From Sindora glabra (taxonomy: Eukaryota; Streptophyta; Magnoliopsida; Fabales; Fabaceae), in assembly GCA_020226215.1 (NCBI GenBank), contig CM035228.1, positions 418,501 to 482,500 on the forward strand: a stretch of DNA of 64,000 nt. The letters are read 5' to 3'. Below are positions 38,501-50,500 of this stretch, one piece after another; the stretch's first letter is position 1, and every line of letters begins with the position of its first letter. Made by a program: the position numbers and the translations under genes. The notes beneath the pieces were generated by a model. The model did no database searches, was not told where the DNA came from, and worked only from the letters and a program-made list of their open reading frames with translations.

Positions 38501-41500
38501 GATATGGATAAAACGATGTATCTAGTTGCAATCCCTCATCCATCTCATATACTTAAGGCATCACATAGGGTGAAGTCATCGAACAAATCAGGATATGGAT
38601 AACAGAGATGTTGGGAGTGTCTGCCAAACTTCAAAAACTAGCTAAATAGGTATAGTGGAGCTAGATTTTTTTTTTTAAAATAATGTTTTGTGCACTTTAA
38701 AAAATCAATTAGTTTTTTGTGGTCTAATTTTGAGTGAAATCTAGTTCAAAAGAAATCCCGTTTAAAATTGATTCTCATTCAATTTGTTTTTATTTAGTCA
38801 AAGATCTTTCCTTATTTTTTTTTTTCAATCTAACTAGTTTATTTAAATTTTAAATTATATTTATCATAGTTTCTATAAAAAATTCGGTTTAAAACTAGTT
38901 CTTAGATAAAATTTGACCAAAGTAATTATAATTTAAAACTAGATTGCATCTATCTAGTTTTACGAAATCAATTAATATTTATCTGATTTTGAACTTGTTC
39001 TATAAACGGGCACACACCCCATTGTGTAATGAAAGTATAGTATACAGATAAAATGATCACCAACTCATTGCACTTATCCACCTCATGCATCAAAGTAAAA
39101 CAGGATGTGCGGCTGTGGGGCTGAAAATTAGATTTAGGGAAATTGCTCAAATTCTTTAGGAAATATCTCACAATCACGCTATAGATTAGATTTCAAGGAA
39201 GAGATTTCAACTTATCTATCGTGTTATGTCAAGCAGTAGGACTAGGACTGATATTGAGGCAATCAAATATTTAGAGGGACCAAAATTTAATGCACCAACA
39301 TTATACTTTCATTTACACCAGTAATAATGTAATGCTGCCGCAGGTCTAGTGTAATAACGTATTCCATCCCTAATCCATGTTAGCCCATTTATAGCATTAA
39401 GATAGCATAGGACAAGTGGCAATATTTCATAGTCATCCACTGCTGGTGTAAATGCAATTGTATCAGAAGTGCATGAAAACGTATTCCATCCAAAAATGCC
39501 AAAATGCACATGTTTATGTTTCAGGGCAGAAATGCCATAAGATACGGCTTTAGTGTTTGAAGATACAAACACTATCACAAAATACATATATATTTTAATG
39601 TTGAGATTAGAACATTAAAATAATGATAATTTAGACTGGTTAACAAACCTAAGGTCACCTAAGAACTTCTAACAGAATCTGATCCCCCCCCCTCCCCAAA
39701 AAAAAAAAAAAAGAGAGAGAGAGAAAAGAAAAGATTATATTAGATGAATAACGATAGAGAGGGAAGATGAAAAATCCTCCTTGACAGAAACAAAGTATAA
39801 ACCTACTTAGGCTTAAGCACAAAATCCAATAGTAAAACAGAAATATTAAAGCAAGAGAGCCCTCTGATCTCCCCAAATATATGCCAAGGAGATTTCGTTT
39901 ATAAGTGTATGAGCTAAGCACTGTAGAGAAGAGCAAAGATTCCCATGTAAAATAGCTGAGCATATTAATCTCCAACCAAAGACACCAAAGGACCAAATAC
40001 ATAGCACGGTGCCATAAAATATTGCATTCACTAATATTGGGATGAAGCGTAGACAACACACTTTTAGACCTAGAGCTTTCCTTGTGTTGAGATTATATGC
40101 CTTTTTAGGATATCATTATTATATACTTTTTTAGAAAATCATTCTAGAATGATTCCAAATTGATTATGTATATATTAGGAAGTTATTTTAAATTGATATT
40201 TTTCCTTTCTAGCTTCATTAGGATTGTAATTAGTATTGTAATTGATTACAACTTTTGTATAAATAGAATTCTATGCTTAAGCCATTTTCAACAATCCAAG
40301 TTGGAATCAGAGCCCTCACATTGAGGGACTCTACTTCTACTTCAATTATCTTATATTGAATTTCAAAACTCTTGTTTTACCCAAAAATATAAACCCAAAC
40401 ACTTTCTAGTCTCTAAACACAGACCCTACAAACCGAAGCATAGAATTCTTTTTTTTTTTTCCTCCAAGAAACTATTTCATAGAATACATAGCAGTGCCCA
40501 ATTTGATTGCTCTGATTCACGAAGCACTAGCACGAGTTCTGACAAAAAACCACTAGAATCATCATTGCCGGCAAATTTCCGATCCTCTCAACCAGCGCAC
40601 AAATAGTATGCGCCATTGTTGTAGACACGCATGAATAATACGCGCCACCCAACTGCAACCGCAACCGCCTCTTCTCACCGAATTTGTCCATGGCCAAGTT
40701 TTGAAATTTGAACATTAGGCCCCCTTCTTTTAGATCCAAATAGTAAGGTTTCTTTTTTTCTGCATTTATGTTTTTTGGTTACTGGTTGCTACCCTTCTAG
40801 TTTCTAGTTTCTCCCCTACTATTCACCTCTTTAATAAGGAAAAAAATATGGCCTCCACAATACATTTTGGTAATTCTATAGCCAATCTATCTTATCTAAC
40901 ATCCTTAGGACCTTGAGTGCTTGATTCGGGAACTTCTGATCATATAACTAGTAACAAATCCTTATTTGCTCATTTTTACATTGATAAATCTCTTCCTGTT
41001 GTCACTTTAGCTGATAGAACAAAAATTAGTGCATAAGATGCTGATTAGGCAAATCTTTTCTCATCTTTACCTTTGAAATTAGTTCTTCATATTCTAGATT
41101 GCCCACTCAATTTAATATCTGTTAGCCAATTTACATGTGCTCTTGATTATTTTATAACCTTTTTTGCTAATTCCTTTTTCATTACAAGACCAGAGAACAA
41201 GTATGACGATTGGTATTGAGTATGAGTCACAAGGCTTTACTATATTCAACCAACTCATCTAGTAATTTGTATTGTTGCTGAGTCACCTAAGTTACTTCAC
41301 TACCATTTGGGTCATCCTGATATCGAAAAAATTTGCAAAATGGTTTCTCATCTTTCCATTTTAGAGTCTTTAGAATGTGAATCTTGTTAATTTTAAAAGC
41401 ATGTACGAAGCTCATTCCCTAGTAGAACTTAGAATAAAGCTGAGTCATTATTTTCTGTCATTCATTTTGATATTTGGAATGCAAGTTGTGTTACTTCAAT

Positions 41501-44500
41501 TTTGGGTTTTCGATATTCTATTATATTTATTGATGACTACTCTCAATGTACATGGTTATATTTAATCGCTTTGAGCAATTTTCAATTTTTAAGTCTTTTT
41601 GGTTTGAAATTCATAATCAATTTGGTGTTAAAATTCGCACAATTTGGAGTGACAATGCACAAGAATATTTTTCTGCATCTTTTTCTTCTTTCATGTTCTC
41701 CGAAGGCATTATTTACCGATCCAAATATCCACACACAATTCAACAAAATGGTATTGCTGAAAGAAAGAATCGAAATTTGATTGAAACTGCACGAGCTCTT
41801 TTAATACATGCAAATGTTCCTTTTCGTTTTTTGGCAGATGCTATTCGAACTACATGCTATTTAATTAATTGTATGCCTTCTTCTATTTTAAATAATTAAA
41901 CTCCTCACTTTTTGGTTTTTTCAATAAGAACCTATATATAAACTTCCTCTTTGTATTTTTAGATGTACTTATTTTATTCATAATCTTTCTCCAAGAAAAG
42001 ATAAATTACCCCTAAATCCATCGAATGCATTTTTTTAAGGTATTCAAGATTGCAATAAGGTATTCATGATCTTTTGGTAAATAATATTTAAGAAAATCTG
42101 GTCTCAGATTAAGCTCAATGACGTAGTGTAACTCATATAGCTGACCTCATTTAATAGGATAAGACTTTGTTGATGTTGCTATTATTTTTGTATTCAAGAT
42201 TACAAAAAAGCTATAATTATTATTCACCAGCCTTGCATAAAATTTCTACTTTCGTTGATGTCACATTCTTTGTTTGAATAAGCGAGAGGAGCATTTAATC
42301 ACGTACAAGAGTGGAACTTCAAGGTCACAAATTGATTTTTTTTTTGTAAGGAACTCAAGTAGAAGAATCTGTAAGGATTGTAAAGTAATTCTAGGGGAGA
42401 GCCTTACTACACAGCATAGGGTCTTGGTCCTCGATGTCCTTTTTAAAACCCGTAACAAGAAGAGTCAAGTTTTAAATCCAAGGATTAAGTGGTGACAGCT
42501 CAAGGATGAGAAACAGAGGACTTTTAAGAGAATATTATTGGAGGAACGTAATTGGAAAGCACAAGGAAGTGCCAACCATATTTGGGATGCGATGGTTAGG
42601 AGGGTTAGGATGGTTGCTAAGACAGTTTTATGTGAATCAAAAGGTTTTGAACCGAGAGATAGAGAATTTTGGTGGTAGAATAAAAGTGTATAGGAAAAGG
42701 TCAAAAAGGTAGTGAGCGAGACACAATTTAAAGCTTTTGAGGAATTCTACCAAGATTTAGGAACAAAGAATGAAGAATGAAAGATTTACAAGCTTGCCAA
42801 AAATAAGAAAAGAAACCCAAGAGACTTGAATTAAGTAATGTGTATTAAGGATGAAGAAGGACAAATTTTACTTACAGATGAAGATATTAAAGAGAAATGG
42901 GAGAAGTATTTTTATAAGCTTTTCAATGATAAGCAAGGAGTGACTAGGGATATGAAAGGATTAGAAATCCAAGAGGACAAACAAAATTTAACTTATCGCA
43001 GGATTCGAGTTAGGGAGGTAAAAGAAGCTTTTAAGAGGATGGATAATGGTAAAGCTGTTGGTCCGAATGATATTCCTATTGAAGTTTGAAAATATTTAGG
43101 AGAGCAAGGTATTTTTTGACTTACTAAGTTATTTAATGAGATTTTAAAGTCTAAAAAAATGCCAAATGGGTGGAAGAGGAGTCTTTTGGTGCCTATATAC
43201 AAGAACAAAGGAGATATCCAGAACTATGCAAACTATCAAGGGATAAAACTTATGAGCCATACTATAAAGTTATAGGAAAAAGTGATTGAGCACATATTAA
43301 GAGACGAGACTAAGATTGCAGAGAACTAATTTGGATTTTTGCCAAAAAGCTCTACAACAGAGGCTATTTATCTTCTACGAAGGTTGATGGAAAGGTATCG
43401 AAGTATAAAAAAAGACTTACATATAATTTTCATTGATATAGAAAAAACCTATGATCGGGTATCAAGAGAAGTATTGTGAAAGGCTTTGGAGAAGAAAGGA
43501 ATCCACGTCGCATATATTCGGGCTATACAAGACATGTACGATGAAGCAACTACAAGTGTACGAACTCCTGAAGGAGATACAAAAGATTTTACTATAAGGA
43601 TAGGTCTACATCAGAATTCAGTCTTGAGTCCTTACTTATTTAATTTAATCTTATATGTTCTTACTAGGGATATACAGAAGAATATCCCTAAATGTATATT
43701 ATTTGCAGATGATATAGTTTTCATTGAAAAATCATGAGAAGAGGTTAACTATAAATTGCAGCTTTAGAGACAAGCTTTGCAATCAAAGGGTTTTCGCTTA
43801 AGACGGAGTATTACGAAGTATATACATTGCAAGTTTAATAAAAAGTAAGATAAAAATGATTTGAAGATAAAAATTGAAGAGCATATCATACCGCAAATAT
43901 CTAAATTTAAGTACTTGGGATCTTTCTTACAAAGCGATGGAGAAATTAATAGAAATGTCACACATAGGATACAAGTTGGATGGTTAAAATAGAGAAAGTC
44001 ATTTGAAGTGATTTGTGACCGTAAAGTATCTACTAAATTTAAAGGCAAATTTTATCAAATTGATATACGACCAACTAAGCTCTATGATAGTGAATGTTGG
44101 GCTCTAAAGGAACAACAAGAGTAAAAAATAGGAATAGCAAAAATAAAAATGTTAAGATGGATGTGTGGTCATACAAGAAAGGATATGATATGAAATGATT
44201 GCATATGAGGGCATATTGACGTGACATCTATTGAGGAGAAGACAAAAAATCGATTAAGGTGATTTTGTCATGTGCAAAGAAGGCCACTGGCGGCACTAGT
44301 GAAAAGCGTTAATCATATGGTCTTTAACCCTGTAAAAAAGTGCAAAGGGAGGCCAAAAAGGACATTAAAAGAAGTTATAAAAAGAGATCTCTTGGTGAAT
44401 AATATCATTGAAAACCTAGTTTTTGATAGAACCCAATGGTGTCAAGCGATTTATGCAGCCGACCTCACTTAGTGGGATAAGACTTTGTTATTGTTGTTGT

Positions 44501-47500
44501 TATTGTTGATGTTGATGTCACATTGAGTCTTTTCCACTTTTCTCCTCTTCAATAGATCCACTCCTTTAATTGAGATTTTACCTATTCCCTTTTATAATCC
44601 TACACTTGTAACATCTTTACAGGATAAGTCTCTAATTACCTATCAGAGACTACCTCGTCCAACTCAAATTATTGAAAATTCAGTTGATTCAGCGCTAGCT
44701 TAGTACTGTAGAAGCTCCTACAAACCCATGTCCCGTGCTAACATCATGTTCGAAATTCGATCCACCAAAAAGTCCTAATAACCTTCTCATTGCTCTTCGA
44801 AAAGGTAATCCTTCTAATCAAAACCCATACCCTCTGTATAATTTTCTAAGTTACCATTGTCTTCCTACATCTCACCATGCTTTTGTTTCTGCTTGGTCCT
44901 GTCTTCGTTCCCAAAATTATGTAGAAAACTCTTTCTCACCCAAGGTGATGTTAGGCAATGTTGGATGAGATGACCGTATTACACACTAGTGGTACATGGC
45001 AATTGCTACCTTTACCTCCTTGCAAATCTTTAGTTGGACGTCGTTAGGTCTTCACTGTTAAAGTTGAGCTTGATGGAAAAATTAATTAGTTTAAAGCTCG
45101 ACTAGTGGCAAAAGGCTATACTCAAATTTTTTATTTGAATTATAGGGATACATTTTCACCTATTGCAAAGATTGTCTTAGTTCGCCTTTTCCTTTCTATA
45201 GCTACCATTCATCATTGGCCTTTACATCAATTAGACATTAAAAAGACCTTCTTACATGGTGATCTTGAAAAAAAAGTTTACATGAAGCAATCACTAGGAT
45301 TCGTTGCTTAGGGGGAGACTCATCTAGTATGTAAATTAAAGAATATCTCTGTACGGCCTTAAACAATCTCCATGAGCTTGGTTAAGGAGAATAAGTAAAG
45401 TTATTTGAGATTTTGGCTTGCAACAGAATGAAGCTAATCACTTTATTTTTTATCTCTTTTATTTCTAGCCAAATACACCTAATTGTTTATGTTGATGATA
45501 CAGTGATTACAGGAAATGATCACAAGGGTATTGGCCAGCTTAAATAACATTTATCTAATTACTTTCAGATCAAGGATCTTGAAAAACTTCATTACTTTCT
45601 TAGCATTAAGATAGCACAATCATGGTCCGATATCTCTATTTATCAAAGGAAATATGCTCTTAATATACTAAGACAAGTATGACGAATTGCAAGCCAATTG
45701 ACACACTTGTGAATCCAAATGTAAAAACTTCTACCAAATCAAGGAAAGCCTTTTTTAGGTTCGGGAAGATATTAAAGGCTTGTTAAAAAATTGAATTATC
45801 TTACAATTATTCGACCTGATATCTCATTTATTGTAAGCATAGTAAATTAATTCCTCAACTCATCATGTGAAGTTCATTGGGATGCTGTTATACAAATTCT
45901 CAAATACATTAGGGAGAGTCTACGAAAGGGATTATTATATGGAAGTTAATACCACACTTAAATTGTTGGATATTCTGATATAGATTCGACTGGGTCTCCA
46001 AGTGATCGACGATCCACTTTTGGATACTGTATTTTCTTTGGAGGAAATCTTATTTCATAAAAGAATAAAAAGCAAAATATGGTGACAAGATCAAGTGCAA
46101 AAGCAAAATATCGAGTAGTGTTATCAATGGCGCGCCATTGCGCGTGCCATGGCGCATTGCGTGGCGCAGCTCTGCGTAGCGCCAGGGAGAGCTGCGCCAC
46201 GCAATGGACATGGCATGGCAAAGATGGGTTGGCGCCTCATTGACGCACACCATGTAATTGCCTGCGCCATGTGCACCATTTCAGTTTTGCCCACCCTTTA
46301 AATAGATTAGGGCACCTCGCATACGACACCCAAGCAGAACAAACGAGTGGGCGTGGCGGAGACAGACTCTCAACTTCTATTGTGTGCATGATTACTAGCA
46401 ATTTGCTTTCCGGTAGCTTTCCAACGATTTTTCGCTTTGGTAACCCTACTCTGTTTCTTTTTTTTTTTGCATTCTGTGGTGCCATTTCCTCTAATTTTTT
46501 TTCCGCCCTTTCTATTGTAATGAGTAGATATTCTCTGCCTTGTTTTTATTCTTTCTTCTTTTCTCTGATTTTTTTCTGCTTTTGTTTTGATTTAATAGCT
46601 CTGTTTTTCCCTTTTTTTTCTATTCTTTGCTGCTCTATTTTTATGTTGTTGGGTTGGGAAGGTGAAATGCTCTTTGCTGTTTGTTATGCATTTGGTGTTT
46701 GCTGTCTGGTTTATGCTGTTTCCTGTATGGTATTTTTTTAGTTTCTCTGCATACTTGCATTTGGCACAGTTATACCATTTTGGAGATATAGAGCATTAGT
46801 ATGTCAAATTGTCAATTAATCATATCATTATTGATTACCTGCTTTCTTAATATCTAGGTATATTATCCCTTAATATTCAGCTCTGTCTTATCTTGTTTAT
46901 CTTGTTGCTGTTTGCTGTTTCTCATTTCTCATTTCTTTGCTGTTTGCTGTATGTTTGCTGTTTTTCATTTCTTTGCTGTATGTTTGTTGTTTCTCATTTC
47001 TTTGCTGTTTGCAGTTTGATGTTACTTTCTTTATTGGTTTCTTATGTAGAATTTTTTCTTGTTAGGTTCTTTGACTTCTTAGTTCTTTCTAAATGGCTAG
47101 TAAGATAAGTAAGGAACCAGCTTGGGCATATTGTTCATTGCCTGATCCTAAAAACAAAAATTCTTGTGACATGCAACTTTTGTGGTAAAGTGACAAGTGG
47201 AGGGATTACACGAGCAAAACAGTATTTGACCGGAGGTTTTAGAAATACAACAGCATGCCAAAGCTGCCCAGAACATGTGAGGGAGGAGATTAGGAAGCTT
47301 GGTGGTGAGAAAAAATCATTAAAAGATTGAAGAAACTTGGCCGGCCATGAGGTAAGAGTTTCTTTACTTAAGAAGGAGTTAGAGCATACAAACTTGTTGT
47401 TAAAAGAATATAAGGAAGAGTGGGCCAAAAAAGGATGCTCCATTATGGTGGATGGTTGGACAGATAGAAGGGGAAGAACATTGATTAATTTCTTGGTGAA

Positions 47501-50500
47501 CAATCCAAAAGGTTCCGTCTTCATTGAATCAGTTGATGCTTCATCTTATATGAAGAGTGGAGTAAAGATGTTTGAATTACTTAATAAATTTGTGAAGAAG
47601 ATTGGACCATCCAATGTTATTCAAGTTGTGACCGATAATGCTTCAAACAATGTTTATGCTAGTAAAAATTTTGTTCTTTTTCTTGTTCTTGTCTTCTTGA
47701 ATAACTTTTTCTTTCTTTAACAAACTATTAGATTTTAACTTGCTTTCTTACTTCAACTTTAACAGGAAAGTTGTTGGAAGCAACTTATCTAAATTTATGT
47801 TGGACTCCATGTGCTGCCCATTGTTTGGATTTAATTTTAGAAGACATATGGAAGATCCCCCTTCTTGCTTCAACATTGAAAAACACTATAGCAGTTAGTG
47901 GTTATATTTATAACCATGCAGGAGTGTTAAATATGATGAGAAAATTCACTAAAAAAAGAGAATTGCTTAGGCCAGCAAAAACTAAATTTGCTACTGCTAT
48001 GATCACACTTTCTAGCATGCACAACCAACAAAGCAATTTGAGGAAGATGTTTGGTTCGGATGAATGGAATAATAGCAAATGGGCAAAGGATGAAGGAGGC
48101 AAAAGAGTAACTCTAATTGTGCAAAGTACTTCATTTTGAAACAATGTGAATTATTCTCTTGAAGTGGGTGCTCCAATAGTTGAAGTACTTAGGTTGGTTG
48201 ATGGTAAAAGGAAACCTCCAATGAAATACATTTATGAAGCTATGGATAAAGAAATGCCAAGGCCTTTGGTAACAATGAAAATAGATATAAGAAGATTTTC
48301 AAAATTATTGATAGAAGATGGGAAGTGCAACTCCATTGGCCTTTGCATACTGCTGGATACTTCTTGAATCCGGAGTTCTTTTATGGCAATTCTAACATTG
48401 ATGATGAAGAGATGAATCTTGGTTTAATTCGTTACATTCAGCGGCTAGTTCTTGATATTGCAATTCAAGATAAAATTCTTGAGGAATTGTCAAGATATAG
48501 AGATGCTTTAGGTACTGTTGGGACTCTTTTGGCCATTAGAAACAAAAAATTGAGGGTACCGGCTGATTGGTGGGCTACTAATGGTCATTCGGCTCCTAAT
48601 TTAAGGTTATTTGCTATTAAAGTTCTTAACCTTACATGTAGTGCTTCTGGATGTGAAAGAAATTGGAACGTGTTTGAAAATCTCCACACAAAGAGGAGGA
48701 ATAGGCTTGCTCAATCAAAATTAAATGACTTGATTTATGTCAAGTACAATAGGGCCTTGATGCGAAGATTCAATAAACGTGATTCCATTAATCCAATCTC
48801 ATTGAAAGAAATTGATGATTGTAATAAGTGGATGCTTGGTAAATTGGAAGAAGAACTTAATGCAGCAAATGATCTTGTGTTTGAAGATGATGATCTAACT
48901 TGGGGTGATGTAGCTTTAGCTTCTGGAGCTGAAGTTGCTCGTACTATTAGAGCATCCACTTCCACTCAAGTGACAAAAGGGAAAGAGAAAGGGAAAGGGA
49001 AAGGGAAAGGGAAAGGGACAGAGAAAGTTGGGATGCATGCCATTCAAGAAGAAGAAGAACAAGAAGAGTAAGAGGCTGAATCAAGGGATACAAGTGAAGA
49101 AGAGGAGGAAATTAAGAGATTGGAAGATGATGCTAGTTAAGATGAAGCACATCTTGATGAGGAAGAGGAAGATGAAGAGGAATCTCCTAGTACTAGTCCT
49201 TAGGTATGCTTGTTTGATGCTTTCTTTATAAATTACTTGATTTATATTTAATATCGCTTTATGATAATATGATTGCATGTTGTTTGTTTCAAATATTGTA
49301 TTTTATGTTTCAATTTAATATTTTATTACTATGCGCCAAAAATGAAATTTCCATGCGCAATGCGCCATAGCGCCAAAGGTCTTCATCGCCACTGTGCACC
49401 GTGCGCCATAAATAACTATGATATCGAGCTATGACATTAACCACCTGTAAACTTATATGGTTGAAACAATTGTTACAAGAACACAAATTATGTTAAATAG
49501 GTCCTATGAAACTTGTATGTAATAATCAGCTCGCATTGCATATTGTCTCAAACCCAATTTTTCATGAGAGAACTAAGCACATTGAACTTGTCATATGAGA
49601 GAAGATAACTTCGAAAGAAATCAACACTATTTTTGTGAACTCTAATGATCTAGTTGATATTTTCACAAAGTCTCTCCGAGGATTGAGAATTGAGTATATA
49701 TATAACGAGTTGGATGCATTTGATATATATATCCCAGCTTGAGAGGGAGTGTTGAAATTATATGCCTTTTTAGGATATCATTATTATATATTTTTTTAGG
49801 AAATCATTCTAAAATGATTCTAGATTGATTATGTATATATTAGGAAGTTATTTTAGATTGATTTTTTTCTTTCTAACTTGATTAGGATTATAATTAGTAT
49901 CATAGGTTTGATTGTAATTGATTACAACTTTTGTATTAAATAGGATTCCTGGCTGTAGCTCATTGCTTAAGCCATTTTCAACAATTCAAGTACTTGAAAA
50001 GTCTATGAGCTAAGCACTGTAGAGAAGAGCAAAGATTATCATTTAAAAAACCAGAGCATCCATCTCCAACCAGAGACACCAAAGGTCCACATATGCAGAA
50101 CTGTAACAAAAAATTTTACAGTCATTGTATCTGAATGAAGTGAGGACAACACACTTTAAGACAGGGAGATATATATGCAAGGTAAAGAAGAGTGAAGATT
50201 CTCATTTAAAAAGCTAGAGCATTCATCTCCAACCAAAGACACCAAAGGATCACATACGTAGCACAATGCCATCAAATTTTGCATTCTTTAAATCCAAATG
50301 AGATGTGGACAACACACTTTTAGACGTGGCTTATAGCTTTTTTAGTTGGCATATATTTGCGTCTTCTTGGATAGGAACTTTATTTCTTTGGGTATATGGC
50401 TGCTGTACACAATTCTACTTCTAGCCTTCTAGGCCAAGGACTACGATTCATCTTGGAACAACATCTTTGCTGGAGGAGACTACAAAGGGTTATTCAGTAA

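Larger units (their letters stand above)
46116..49420 (+). mobile_element. hAT transposon inside Copia RNase H
   Basis: The element is 3,305 bases, flanked by a perfect 8-base target duplication ATATCGAG (46108-46115 and 49421-49428). Excising it with one duplicate restores the Copia frame (AKYR|AMTL). The ends are imperfect inverted repeats: TAGTGTTATCAATGGCGC on the left and CATAGTTATTTATGGCGC when the right end is inverted. GGCGC/GCGCC words crowd both subterminal regions. A CT/TG-rich leader with TTTGCTG repeats (46,890-47,020) precedes a broken transposase gene. Ends and duplication fit the hAT superfamily. Confidence 0.93.
40085..49983 (+). mobile_element. Copia LTR retrotransposon, broken by three later insertions
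   Basis: The 5' LTR is 40085-40293 and the 3' LTR 49750-49983; both open TGTTGA and close TCAACA. The 5' copy lacks about 25 bases. A primer-binding site (TGGAATCAGAGC, 40302-40313) and a purine tract (49741-49749) are in place. Coding order: protease DSG-like (LDSGTSDHITS near 40,920), GAG-pre-integrase and integrase (41,240-42,040), reverse transcriptase (44,940-45,700) and RNase H (45,940-46,107 and 49,429-49,650). Most of gag is missing. Stops are numerous. Inserted later: an RTE tail (42056-42189), an RTE LINE (42269-44510) and a hAT transposon (46116-49420). Removing them leaves about 4.2 kb. It is antisense to FRA3. A clean 5-base target duplication is not visible. Confidence 0.88.

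Noticed and set aside
41546..41899. A host integrase-like gene
   Set aside because: It is Copia integrase, bounded by LTRs and followed by stops and further insertions.
46271..46741. A 156-residue membrane-like protein
   Set aside because: The hydrophobic look comes from T-rich leader sequence of the hAT element. It lies upstream of the transposase and has no family match I know.
48325..49071. A 248-residue open frame as a host gene
   Set aside because: It is the C-terminal dimerisation part of a broken hAT transposase, inside an element with an 8-base target duplication.
40085..49983. A clean 5-base target duplication for the Copia element
   Set aside because: The flanks read CCTTG on the left and ATTCA on the right directly after TCAACA. 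A near match (ACTTG) appears only if the LTR end is shifted, so I do not claim it.
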